A stretch of 64,000 nucleotides of DNA from Glycine soja (Eukaryota; Streptophyta; Magnoliopsida; Fabales; Fabaceae): assembly GCF_004193775.1 (NCBI RefSeq), contig NC_041008.1, positions 41,635,136 to 41,699,135 of the forward strand, given 5' to 3'. Below, one piece after another: positions 33,976-44,245 of this stretch (its first letter is position 1; each line of letters opens with the position of its first letter). The position numbers and the translations under genes are program-made. The notes beneath the pieces were generated by a model that saw nothing but the letters and a program-made list of their open reading frames with translations, made no database searches and was not told where the DNA came from.

Positions 33976-35653
33976 TGTTGGATCAAGTGGTCTCGGAATA
34001 ATTAAGAAAGGGAGGTTGAATTAATTATGAACGTGTCTTGACTAATTAAAAATTTATCCTTCTTAATGCTACTAGATTCAATTAGGTTTTACTACTAAGT
34101 TATGAGAAAGTAAAGAACAGAAACAATAACTTAGACAAAAGTAAAGCGGAAATAAAAAGTACACAGCAAAAATTAAATAGTGTAGGGAAGAAGAAAACAA
34201 ACACAAGATTTATACTGGTTCGGCCACAACCCGTGCCTATATCCAGTCCCCAAGCAACCACCGGTTCATGAGATTTCCAATAACCTTGTAAAATCCTTAG
34301 CAAAGATCCACAAGGGATGTACCCTTCCTTGTTCTCTTTGAACAACCAAGTGGATGTACGCTCCACTTGAACTGATCCACAAGAGATGTACCCTCTCTTG
34401 TTCTCAGTATAACAACCCAAGTAGATGTAGGTTCTACTTGTACCACAAAGGATGTATGCTCCAGTGTGTTAAGACAAATAATTCTTAGGCAGTTAGTCCC
34501 TTGAATCTTTGTAAGTGGAAACAAAAGATATCTCAGGCGGTTAGTCCTTTGAAGTCTTTTGTTTAAAGGGAAAGGGAAAAATATATCTCAGGCGGTTAGT
34601 CCTTTGAAATCTTTTGTCAAGAGGGAGAAGGGAATAAACAAAAGAATTCTTAGGCGGTTACTCCTTTGAATCTTTTGACAAGAGAGAAGGAATGAAGAAA
34701 AAGAATAGCACAAGTTTTTGGTCAATGAACTTTTCTTGAAAGAGAAAGTATTGAACAAAAACTTATAGAAAGATGAAGGAAATCTATTATGCATGAAAGG
34801 AATCGGTCTATTTAAATTCGTGTCATGATCACATATTTATAATCATTTGATGACTCAAGTTAAAGTTTGTGACTCTTGACAATTTCTTTAAAACTAGTCA
34901 CTTTTTAAAAGTTGTGACTCTTTTGAAAACTAGTCACTTTAAAAGTTATGACTTTTTTGAAAACTAGTCACTTAAAGATTGTGACTTTTAAAAAAACTCT
35001 TCAAAAACAAGTCACTTTAAGAATTGTGACTTTTGGTAATTTATTTTTTGAAATCAGTCACTGGTAATCGATTACCATCATAGTGTAATCGATTACACAT
35101 CAACAGATGTGACTCTTCATGTTTATATTTGAAAATCAAAACGTTTAGAAACACTGGTAATCAATTACAAGTATTGTGTAATCGATTACACAAGTTTGAA
35201 ATGATTTGAAAATGTTTTATCACAAGTTATGACTCTTGAAATTTGAAATCTAATGTTTTAAAACATTGATAATCGATTACATGATTATGGTAATCGATTA
35301 CAGCTTTGTAAATCAGTTTGAAAACAATGTTGGCTATTGGTAATCGACTACTGTCTTCTGGTAATCGATTACCAGAGAGTAAAACTCTTGGTAAAAGATT
35401 TTTCTTTTGAAAAATTCTTTTGAACAAAATTGTGCTATTCAATAGTTTTTGAAAAACTCTTTTAATACTTCTCTTAATTGAGTCTTCTCTTGATTCTTGA
35501 ATCTTGATTCTTTACATAAATTTTGAATCTTGAATCTTGAATCTTGATCTTGATTATTCTTGATTCTTGAATCTTGATCTTGATTCTTGAAACTTGTTTG
35601 ACTCTAGATTCTTTGGCATCATCAAAATAATCTTGAAATGCATTGCTTCCACA
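33976..35653 (-). mobile_element. Solo LTR (1.68 kb) of a Ty1/copia-type element
   Basis: It starts TGTTGGATCAAG, ends GCTTCCACA, and is flanked by a perfect 5-bp duplication, GAATG (33971-33975 and 35654-35658). The interior TTATACTGGTTCGG near 34208 matches the LTR of the copia-type element at 62740. TTTGATGATGCC on the minus strand near its end also matches that family, so the family's sense strand is minus. Internal repeats include TCAGGCGGTTAGTCC (34500-34670), AGTCAC/GTGACT pairs (34850-35060) and a palindrome series. No gene is present. A solo LTR of this kind arises by recombination between the two LTRs of a full element. Confidence 0.82.
35056..35376. repeat. Array of the palindrome GGTAATCGATTACC in the solo LTR
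   Basis: Eight occurrences of the TAATCGATTA core lie in 310 bp, six perfect and two with one change. Several carry matching outer bases (GGTAATCGATTACC, GTGTAATCGATTACAC). Spacing is irregular (about 18-90 bp). I recall this motif as common in soybean LTRs, but its function is unknown to me. Confidence 0.85.
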
Positions 35654-35658
35654 GAATG

Positions 35659-35984
35659 TAGTCGGTATTTAGCCCTCTCCATTTCAACATCTTCCTCGAC
35701 TTTCTTATTCATCTCTTCCAATCTTCCTTGTCAAGTTAATGCCTCTAGCCTTCTCAATTTCAGACTCTTTCTCAGCAGAGAAAGAAGCAGGTTTGTCCAT
35801 GTACCTAAATCGCAACAATCACGAACATGAACTCGAACTCAAACACGAACTCGAACTCAAACACGAATGGCAACTTGAGTTAGGAGGACAAACAGACTGA
35901 GCGGTGAGGAAGAAAGGGAGAAAGGGTTTTGGTAATTGATCACGTGAGGGGAAAATGGATTTTCGGGGTTTTAACTTATGAATG
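35659..35984. other. Non-coding stretch between the solo LTR and the CACTA end
   Basis: No gene is seen. It holds an 18-bp direct repeat, ACTCGAACTCAAACACGA (two copies near 35832-35865), and purine-rich sequence near 35880-35930. Confidence 0.5.
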
Positions 35985-36331
35985 AGACAACATCGGTTTG
36001 TTAAACATAATCGATGTTAACTAGTTGATGCCAACATTGGTATTTTAAAAAACCAATGTTAACTTTCTAAAGTTAACATCAGTTTTTAAATAACCGATGT
36101 TAACTAGTTGATGTTAACATCGGTTTTTCAATAACCGATGTTGAGATATTAATGTTAACATCGGTTTTTGGAAAAACTGATCTTAACATCAACTAGTTAA
36201 CATCGATTTTTTCAAAATCGATGTTAATTAAGTTAACTTGTTTACAAAAATACCACCATGTTTTTCGTAACATCGATTTTTAAAAAATCGATGTTAAGTT
36301 TGCGATGTTAAATCAATAAATTGTAGTAGTG
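35985..36331. mobile_element. CACTA terminus with AACATCGGTTTTT subterminal repeats
   Basis: The right end, AAATTGTAGTAGTG, is the complement of a CACTACTACAATTT terminus. Inside it are repeated inverted units of AACATCGGTTTTT...AACCGATGTTAAC, at least five between 36040 and 36300, each able to form a hairpin. The left terminus was not found. It abuts a Ty3/gypsy relic. Confidence 0.75.
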
Positions 36332-36870
36332 AAAGCTCAAGCTGTTATGAAGAATTTTGCCGATGCTAAGCGAAGGGATGTGCAATATTCTGTGGTGACT
36401 GGGTTTATGTGAAACTTAAACCATATTGCTAATTTTTGGTCTTTGGAGCTCCCCACCATAAACTTTCCAAAAGTTTTATGGCCCTTTCCAAATCAGAGAG
36501 TGCATAGATAATTCATTGCTCTTTGTTGAAACTGCACCATGGTTCGTTACCTGATTCTCCGAAGACCTTGCCTCCTCTTGCTATTGATAATCAACCTTTG
36601 ATTGATCCCCTATCCATTCTGGCCTCCAAATGGGATCATTCTATAGATCCGCCTACTAAGATGGTTTTGGATTAATGGATCGGCCTATCCCAAGATAACT
36701 CTAGTTGGGAGAAGTGGGATGGCATTGCTTCTTCTTTTCACCTTGAGGACAAGGTGCTGGCTGCAGGGGAAGGTGATGATAGCATTACGGTCCAGACCAG
36801 TGAGACAGCCCAATCATCCAGACCCATGAGGATCACTAATAGACCAACATACCTAAAATATTATGTCTAG
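36332..36870 (+). pseudogene. Ty3/gypsy integrase C-terminus and chromodomain-like tail, fragment
   Basis: The + strand reading with a few breaks begins KAQAVMKNFADAKRRDVQYS and passes through the GDWVYVKLKPY-type motif and RFYGPFQI-type region. It ends with a chromodomain-like tail, SILASKWDHSIDPPTKMVL...WEKWDGIASSFHLEDKV. This order is diagnostic of the end of pol in chromovirus-type retrotransposons. Stops (for example in place of Trp before WIGLSQ) show it is dead. Upstream pol is missing, cut at the CACTA junction. Confidence 0.8.
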
Positions 36871-37529
36871 AATATTCTATTGTCAACATATTAGTTTGTT
36901 ACAACTACCATCTTTGCCATTTTCTTTTATTCTTTTTTCTGTTATCGATTATTGCGGGTAGCGAATGATGAGATACTGTATAAATATTTTGTTATCAATG
37001 AATGAAGGCAAGGAATGAATTTGCATTTTATAATTTCTTAGTTGTTTGTTTGGAGGTCCTCTTGTCCTCGAATTCAAAGGCGTTATCACCGTTCTATCAC
37101 ATTTCAGAAGACCAGCGTTTGGTTTGGCTCACATCTTGTTGGTTGGCACTTTTATGTGCAGTATATTATGTTGATATATATGCTTTTTGGGGAGCTGCCC
37201 TTGTATCATGCAACGTAGTTCCGTCTCTGGTTGGCAGGGGCCAAAGGAATCCAAAATTGGATCTGGAGTGTGGAAGACTCCTCCAAATGAAGTTCTAGCT
37301 TGTTGAAGAGTTGTGCAGGGATTGCATGTCTTGTAGCTTTTAGTTTTGTTTTGCTTTTCATTTCACTCATGTTAATGTACCAAAAAATTTATTACATGAA
37401 CAAAGTAAGAGATTATAATTGTTTTTTAATAATTTAAAGCGAATCAAGTAATTTATTTGGTTGATTAATAACAGGTTCAATAATATGGTTCTTATGGTCA
37501 AAATTATGTACTAATATTATAATAATGTG

Positions 37530-37532
<3 letters not shown>
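36871..37532. other. 3' flank of the gypsy relic, probably LTR sequence
   Basis: A short run after the stop (about 36871-37000, ending near ATCAATGAATGAAGG) looks like LTR leader or polyadenylation-type sequence. A 98-codon ORF at 37002-37298 has no domain I recognise, and I do not call it a gene. The rest is AT-rich. Confidence 0.4.

Positions 37533-37562
<30 letters not shown>
37533..37562. repeat. (TA)n microsatellite
   Basis: About 15 uninterrupted TA units. Confidence 0.95.
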
Positions 37563-37569
<7 letters not shown>

Positions 37570-39119
37570 TCAAATATTTTATTATAACAAAATATTAATT
37601 ACTATATTATTTAAGTAAATATTTTATAATATTATTTTGTTATTTTTTTCTGACTTGTTATTGTTTTTTATTTTAAGAATACAATGATACTTTATTTTGA
37701 TTTTGGTCAAGAGTTAAGGATGTTTTTTAACTCACTAGATTAACAACTAATCTTGCTTGTGATGTATTATTGTGGATGTTGTTGATCCAAATTTCGCACA
37801 CTAATGAATCAATTAAACACAATTTTATTTTTCTAAATAAATCGTTCATTTATATATAAATGCAAAGAGATTTTATATCACTTTATGAATAATATGATAG
37901 CATTATAATAATTAAATAAAAAACTATATGATAATAATTGAATAATATATACTATAGTTAAGGTGAAAAAGTGCATGAATCTAGACAGAATTGCAATCCA
38001 AATTGTTGATCTATGTTTTTTTAAATTACAAACTAGATATAAAACTTGGTTTATATGCATAGAAGTGCTAGTTATATACTTTATGACGTATTATTTTCTC
38101 GCAGGATAGAAACTATTTCCCCAGGGCAATTGGATCAAACTGAATGATATGCATTGAACTGCAAATATTCAAATAGCGAAGATAAGGTGAGAACAACTTG
38201 TGTACGTAAGGACCAAGTACTTAGAAAAAAGACCCACTCCAATCCTTATCAGCAACAAATTCAATTATCTTTCAACAGTGTTCAAACTTATTGATTGCAA
38301 AGCAATAATTGAATCCTATGCAAGTCCGCAAAACCTTCCCCACTTCTTTTTTTCTTTTATCAGTGAATATAATATTAGTTTGTTAGCTGGTAAGCAAAAC
38401 CATCACCACCTTAGCCTAGAAAGTAGAAACAGAGGAAGAAAACTCCAATTTCGCATAAGATGAGGGCGAACCAAATTGTTTGTGATTCATTAAATCTATC
38501 CAAAAAAAAAATATATCAAAAACTGTGAAAATTATAAAAATAAAAATCTAAAAAATCACATAATTTTTACAGTTTGATTTGATTTTCGAATCTTATTATA
38601 AAAGAAATCAATCCAAATCAAATAAATTATATATTATAATTATATTGATTTTTTATTATAGTAATTAATAATAAATATTAAATAATTTATTACTTTTCTT
38701 TACTTTATAACCAAGATAGATATTTTACATTCATATATTAAAAAATGATATATCAATATTATTAAAAATAATATTAAATATCAAGTAAAATACAAATTAC
38801 TATTATATATGTTAAAAAAGTTGATAATATTATTTTATATCAATTCTAAATAAAAGTAAAAATAATAATTTTTAAATAAAATATGTTAAACAAAATTTAA
38901 TAAAAAATAAAATTAATTTTTAAAATAATATAACAATAATAATTTTGTTAGTTAATAGATTTTAAAGTATTATAACATAAAAAATCCTCAAATTGAACCG
39001 AACCGAATCAAACGCGGTAAAAGTTGGATTCGATTTAGTTCTGATGTGATGCTATGCTGAACCGGAATCAAACTAAATCCATTATGTTAAAAATCAAATC
39101 TCACCACCAAACGTCCCTA
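37563..39119. other. AT-rich intergenic DNA
   Basis: No gene is seen. From about 38480 to 39110 the sequence is extremely AT-rich. It ends in AACCGAACCGAATCAAA and AACCGGAATCAAACTAAATCC, which resemble ends of hAT-type MITEs, but I could not pair termini or a target duplication. Confidence 0.5.
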
Positions 39120-39400
39120 CATAAGATGACGTCAGAACACACATTGTATTGCCCCACTTCTTCATCGCAAACATTTGTATAAATATCTAGGATTAGAACT
39201 GAAAAGACTAAACTGGTGAGCTGAGTGGACATCTATCTTAGCCAAAAAATCAGCTCATTATATTAATTTAGGTTTATATGAGTGATCGTATGAAAGAAAG
39301 GAGCTTAAGAACTTCCTGCTTAGCCGCGTGTCCTTATATTTCAGATTTTAATTTTCATGAATTACTACCGGTATAAAATATTTTTTATAAATGTAAATTA
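39120..39400 (+). repeat. Upstream segment of copy 2, duplicated at 45590-45760
   Basis: CACTTCTTCATCGCAAACAT, TTAATTTAGGTTTATATG and GAAAGAAAGGAGCTTAAG here recur in the same order at 45616-45710 with small deletions. See the separate entry for the orphan copy. Confidence 0.8.
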
Positions 39401-39466
39401 ATCAGAGGAGTGCTTCCCTTTAATTAATGGATAAAATATGCATGCTTCTATATAATATAATATAAA

Positions 39467-39643
39467 GGACAAGCTGCAGCACAATTGGAACGTGTTCCTG
39501 ACTCATACTTCAGGGGAAGGAAATCAATGTGCTAACTTCACTAAGTTACATGCAGGACAAGCAGCAGCACAATTGGAACGTGTTCCTGACTCATACTCTC
39601 AGGGGAAGGAAATCAATGTGCTAACTTCACTAATTTACATGCA
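39467..39643 (+). promoter_or_regulatory. 88-bp tandem duplication in the upstream region of CYP89A copy 2
   Basis: Unit 1 is 39467-39554 and unit 2 is 39555-39643, nearly identical. Each carries GGAACGTGTTCC (39487-39498 and 39575-39586), inverted arms GGAAC/GTTCC around an ACGT-type core resembling an ABRE or G-box half. It lies 370-550 bp before the start codon and has no counterpart in front of copies 1 or 3. A regulatory effect is inference. Confidence 0.75.
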
Positions 39644-39817
39644 GATGCCGCGCGCTGGAGTGTCCTTTTAAGGACGTGAGTTTTCCTATTTTGGTTTTTT
39701 CTTTTGATTGTCCTTTAGTCAACCTGCGAGAAAAGGAAATGTAAATTAATCAGACATTAATTTTTGAGATACATGGCTGAGATTCATGCAATTAAAATGT
39801 CATATCCTTATGGCTGA

Positions 39818-40013
39818 GGTTGTGCATTATTTCCACGACGTAGTTCGCTATCATTCTTTTTAATAAGCAGGAATCCAGAACATATAAGAGTTACAAACAA
39901 TTCAACAACCAACTCAGCTATATAATTGACTCTCATTTGACACTCACACCGTAATTATCAACGACACTGAGCCTCACTCTCACTCTCGTGAAAAGTGAAC
40001 CAAGTCCCCACCC
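39818..40013 (+). promoter_or_regulatory. Proximal promoter and 5' leader of CYP89A copy 2
   Basis: The TATA box TATATAA lies at 39919-39925, about 90 bp before the start codon. The leader ends GTGAAAAGTGAACCAAGTCC and CCCACCCATGG, identical to copy 1. Similarity to the copy 1 promoter starts at AGGTTGTGCATT. Confidence 0.7.
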
Positions 40014-41528
40014 ATGGAAGCCTGGTTCATAATCCCAGTCACTCTTTGTGTCTGCATGCTGACAAGAGCCATACTATTCTCTCTTCACAAGAAAACCATA
40101 ACCATCCCTCCAGGCCCTCCTCACATCCCAATCATCTCAAGCATTCTATGGCTCCGAAAAACCTTCTCCGAACTCGAAGCAGTTGTGAAAACACTCCACG
40201 CCAAATATGGCCCCATCATCACTCTCCGCATTGGCACTGAGCGCACCATATTCATTGCCGATCACTCCCTCGCCCACCAAGCCCTAATCCAACACGGTTC
40301 CCTCTTCTCCGACCGCCCCAAGGCCCGAGCCGCCCTTAAAATCCTCAGCAGCAACCAACACAACATCAGCTCCGCCTCCTACGGCGTCACGTGGCGCACC
40401 CTCCGCCGCAACCTTGCCTCCGAGATGCTCCACCCCTCCAGCGTCAAGTCCTTCTCCAGAACCCGCAAGTGGGTCGTCCACACCCTCCTCACGCGCCTCA
40501 AATCAGATTCATCACAATCCAACAATCCAATAAAAGTCATCCATCACTTCCAATACGCCATGTTCTACTTGCTTGTGTTCATGTGCTTCGGGGAACGACT
40601 CGACAATGGGAAAGTCAGAGACATCGAACGCGTGCTGCGCCAAATGCTTCTGCGGTTTGGCAGGTTCAACATTCTCAACTTTTGGCCTAAAGTCACGATG
40701 ATTCTGCTCCACAAACGTTGGGAGGAGTTGTTTAGGTGTCGGAAGGAGCAAGAGGATGTCATGGTTCCGATTATAAGAGCCAGGAAGCAAAAGCGAGCCA
40801 AAGAAGGTGTTGGATTAAACGACGGCGTTGTTGTTTCGTATGTTGACACGTTGTTGGATTTGCAGTTGCCTGAGGAGAAACGGGAGCTGAGCGAAGAGGA
40901 AATGGTGACGCTCTGTAATGAGTTTATGAACGCGGGTACAGATACTACTTCGACGGCGTTGCAGTGGATAATGGCGAATTTGGTGAAGTACCCGCACATG
41001 CAAGAAAAGGTGGTGGAGGAGATTAGAGAAATAGTTGGTGAGAGAGAAGAGAGGGAAGTGAAAGAGGAAGATTTGCACAAACTGAGTTATCTCAAAGCTG
41101 TGATTTTGGAAGGATTAAGGCGTCACCCGCCAGCGCACATTGTGTCGCATGCTGTGACCGAGGACGTTGTTTTTAATGATTATTTGGTTCCTAAGAATGG
41201 GACAGTGAATTTCATGGTGGCGATGATAGGTTTGGACCCTAAGGTATGGGAGGATCCAATGGCGTTTAAGCCAGAGAGGTTTTTGAATGATGAGGAGTTT
41301 GATATAACTGGAAATAAAGAGATTAAGATGATGCCGTTTGGAGCGGGGAGGAGGATTTGCCCTGCCTATAATTTGGCTTTGCTTCATTTGGAGTACTTTG
41401 TGGCTAATTTGGTTTGGAATTTTAAGTGGAGGGTTCCAGAAGGAGGGGATGTGGATTTGTCTGAGATACTGGAGTTCAGTGGGGTGATGAAAAATGCATT
41501 GCAGATTCATATTTCTCCTCGGATCTAG
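40014..41528 (+). CDS. Cytochrome P450, CYP89A type, copy 2 (intronless, 504 aa, mosaic)
   Basis: The domain order is as in copy 1: membrane anchor (4-23), PPGPP (32-36), WRTLRR (127-132), AGTDTT (307-312), EGLR (E366, R369), FKPERF (418-423) and heme Cys449. Three oddities stand out. The heme loop reads RRICPAY, with Ala451 where most P450s have Gly, a change the family tolerates. The loop after the K-helix reads HPPAHIVSHAV where copies 1 and 3 have HPPGHF.LPH.V, so one residue and the Pro are lost in substrate-recognition site 5. The first ~95 codons match copy 1 closely, but the following part (SDRPKA onward) matches copy 3. The frame is fully open, so it is probably expressed. Its substrate range may differ from its neighbours (inference). 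Confidence 0.93.
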   Translation: MEAWFIIPVTLCVCMLTRAILFSLHKKTITIPPGPPHIPIISSILWLRKTFSELEAVVKTLHAKYGPIITLRIGTERTIFIADHSLAHQALIQHGSLFSDRPKARAALKILSSNQHNISSASYGVTWRTLRRNLASEMLHPSSVKSFSRTRKWVVHTLLTRLKSDSSQSNNPIKVIHHFQYAMFYLLVFMCFGERLDNGKVRDIERVLRQMLLRFGRFNILNFWPKVTMILLHKRWEELFRCRKEQEDVMVPIIRARKQKRAKEGVGLNDGVVVSYVDTLLDLQLPEEKRELSEEEMVTLCNEFMNAGTDTTSTALQWIMANLVKYPHMQEKVVEEIREIVGEREEREVKEEDLHKLSYLKAVILEGLRRHPPAHIVSHAVTEDVVFNDYLVPKNGTVNFMVAMIGLDPKVWEDPMAFKPERFLNDEEFDITGNKEIKMMPFGAGRRICPAYNLALLHLEYFVANLVWNFKWRVPEGGDVDLSEILEFSGVMKNALQIHISPRI

Positions 41529-43679
41529 ACTCTGCACATATCAGTGCTAATAAATTGCCTATCAATGATAGGTTGGAAAATAATTTCTTGCTATAAAATT
41601 GACATGGATTGATACTTTGGGGTTAATGCAAGTATGGTTTAATAATGGTTTTTATGTGTAGGATTTCTATATAGTACCTCACAAATTTTGGGATTTCTGG
41701 TACAGTTAGTTTTTAAACTAATAGTTATTATAGAAAGTTTCTATGGTACTTTGACAAGAAGTTAGCTTTTAAGCCACATGATGAGTTCTTATTGACAATC
41801 ACCAGCACAATCTTGCCAAAAGTGTCAAACATTACTTTATTTAGATGGTCATGATGAGTTTGTACCTTTATTCATGGTGTAGGCTTTGTTAGACCATAAA
41901 TCCTTTGTACGTCTTTCTCAAAGCAACTGATCCACCCCAACGCTGTTGGCTGTTGCAGGTAACTAAATAATTGTTTTTTACAATGGCAGTTGGATGTGCT
42001 CGAGGCACTTGATTCTGTTTTGATTTCTGGATCAGTTGTGTACTTTTCCTGCAATTTTCTTTTTGAACAAAAAAGAAACAGCAATACAAAATTGTATTGT
42101 ACGAATCAACTAAGTTTAATAAGCTAATGTTGGTCTTCTAGACATTTTTCATATTCCAATTGTGAAATGAATGTAGTTAATTTATTGACACACTTCTGAA
42201 TTTTTCGAGCAGATATCCGTTAATGAGAGGCTAATAATTTGGATTTTCGCCACTTGGAGTATATAATCATGATGTAAATGTCCAATTTGCCACTTATATC
42301 AACTATTACCTTTAGTTCCTTAACATATTTTACCTATTTCATTTCGTTTCCCCCACAATTCATAGGTACTATGAATATTAGTGCTCTAACACATTTCTCC
42401 CTTCATACTATAATTCGTTCTCCCCCAAGACAAACCAACAAAACTAGAGGGGTCATTTAAATGAAGTGAGTAAAAGATTCCAGTACCAGAAATAGATGTA
42501 AAATTATTGATAAAAAATAAAAATTAAAAAATAAAGATATGTAAATTAATGATAACAATTCAAATTATTTTTTATGTAAACAAAGATATGTAAATTAATG
42601 ATAACAATTCAAATTAAACATATGTAAATTACTTGTCAAATCCCAAAAGCAAAAAGGATGTATGCCTGAATGAAAAATGGGTGTAAATAGAAGTTTTTAT
42701 TTTATTTTCAAGGGATGTAAATGTAGGAGGGAAGGTTTAAAAGACAGGGTCAAGGCAACTCGATCCAACCAACAATTAAGCAACAGGGTTGAAAAAATAC
42801 TAATTGCCTAACCCCAAAACAACACGAGAAAGGAGACCGCTACCACAAAGGGTGATATGCCTCCGTGGCGCCATTGGTGCAGGGCCCGGTGGCGTGAGGC
42901 CGGTTAGGCGATGATGGCAGCATCGCGACACGGTGGTGGTGTGGCAATGGAGCTAAAGAAAACGAAAATGTCATGAGCAAGGCAATAAGGAATGTGTGAA
43001 TAACCAAAACAAAACGCAATAACAAATCATACATCGCAGTCCAATCCACATGAACCTCGACAACGACCAAGGTGCCCCCAGTGAGATAAAACGAAATGAA
43101 GCAGCAAATCGCAAAATAGAAAAAAAAAAGAAGAAAGAATGGAGGAAGAGAAGAAAGGAAAACGTGAGAGAGTGAGAAAATGATGGGTTACCTGGTAACC
43201 CCTTTCTCTTCTCTAATGGTGTTGCCAAATGATGCGATATAATAATTGATTCGATTTTTGTCCTTGGGATTCATGTTGCCCTCTCTGTGCATTAATGCAC
43301 AGTCTACCATTCCTTTTCATGCACTGTGTTCATTCCTCTTGATATAATGTGTTCCTTCCTCTTTTAATATACTATAATGTATGTATCTAATAATAATATA
43401 ATATACATATGATATGAGAAATCGGCAAGCAAGCCCCCCCCCCTCCTTTCCAAATTTTATTTTCTTTTATAAGCAAATAAAATTAATTTCACATTTATTA
43501 AGAAAATTAATTAATTTCATTAAATTGTATATTTTTAATTAAAAAAATATTTTTCCTAAATTATAAGCATAAATCTCTTATAAAATAAAGAATATTATAA
43601 ATATAATCTCATTAAATAAAGTAAAATTAATCAAAATTTACTTTAATTTTTTTTTTTTTTACTTATAAAAGACAAACAA
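41529..43679. other. Intergenic region after CYP89A copy 2
   Basis: The first ~120 bases are 3' flank shared with the other copies (CTATCAATGATAGGTT, also behind copy 1). A GC-richer island at 42830-43110 (GGTGCAGGGCCCGGTGGCG type) and a purine tract at 43110-43180 have overlapping minus-strand ORFs (42840-43228) without recognisable domains. They may be captured sequence in a transposon, but no ends were found. A C run lies at 43432-43443. The rest is AT-rich. Confidence 0.5.
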
Positions 43680-44245
43680 AGGAAGTATAATCTTGTCCAC
43701 ACTAAAGTGGGGATAGATAAGACTAAGGACAAGCAATCTGTGATTTGCACAAAGGGTCCTCAAGATCTCAGCAGCATCTTGGTATTCAAATAAGACTCGG
43801 ATGACATCCTCATCCAACTCCCGGATTCTCTTGAACTATTAATTGCTCACTGCCCGGGAGGGGGTTTCTCAAAAGCCGATTAGCTTGGTTACCTTAGACC
43901 CAAGGTTCAGCCCAAATATTTATCCTTGATGCATCTCCTATCTTCCTCCTACAGTCCTCCCTCAACCCAACCCGCGAAACGCAGATATTACGTCAAGAGT
44001 ACGATGGGTTATGGCCCACCTTAATGAGCCTTTATGAATTTCCTTTTTTGGATAGTATTTATCTTTGAATAATTTTGAAACCATAGTACCTAGGTTAGAT
44101 AACAGATTCCAATCTTGTTTCCCCAGTAGTGCAAGGTTAAATCCATAAGTGTTTCTAAAGTTCATACCAGCTACCTCCTTAGCCATAGAGAGTTTTTCTA
44201 AGAGAATCGATGAATCCCTTTATGATCTCTTCTACATATCCTCCA
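43680..44245 (-). pseudogene. LINE ORF2 fragment (zinc-binding region)
   Basis: The minus-strand reading MAKEVAGMNFRNTYGFNLAL and LLGKQDWNLLSNLGTMVSK (44186-44080), then LFKDKYYPKKEIHKGSL, matches the conserved end of plant LINE reverse transcriptases. Further down RRKIGDASRINIWAEPW-type sequence follows with frameshifts. It is a short 5'- and 3'-truncated relic unrelated in position to the LINEs of 1-12640. Confidence 0.85.

Noticed and set aside
35056..35376. CRISPR-like array from the regularly repeated palindromes.
   Set aside because: The spacing is irregular, the repeats are short, the DNA is plant nuclear, and the array lies in an LTR.
37002..37298. 98-codon + strand ORF after the gypsy relic as a host gene.
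   Set aside because: No recognisable domain, no promoter or intron signals, and it lies in what is probably LTR-derived DNA.
38480..39110. A MITE with AACCGAACCGAATCAAA ends.
   Set aside because: I could not identify a matching left terminus or a target duplication, so it is only noted within the intergenic entry.
41340..41400. Copy 2 as a pseudogene because its heme loop has CPAY instead of CPGY.
   Set aside because: The family signature allows Ala at that position. The Cys, ExxR, I-helix and PERF motifs are intact and the 504-codon frame is open.
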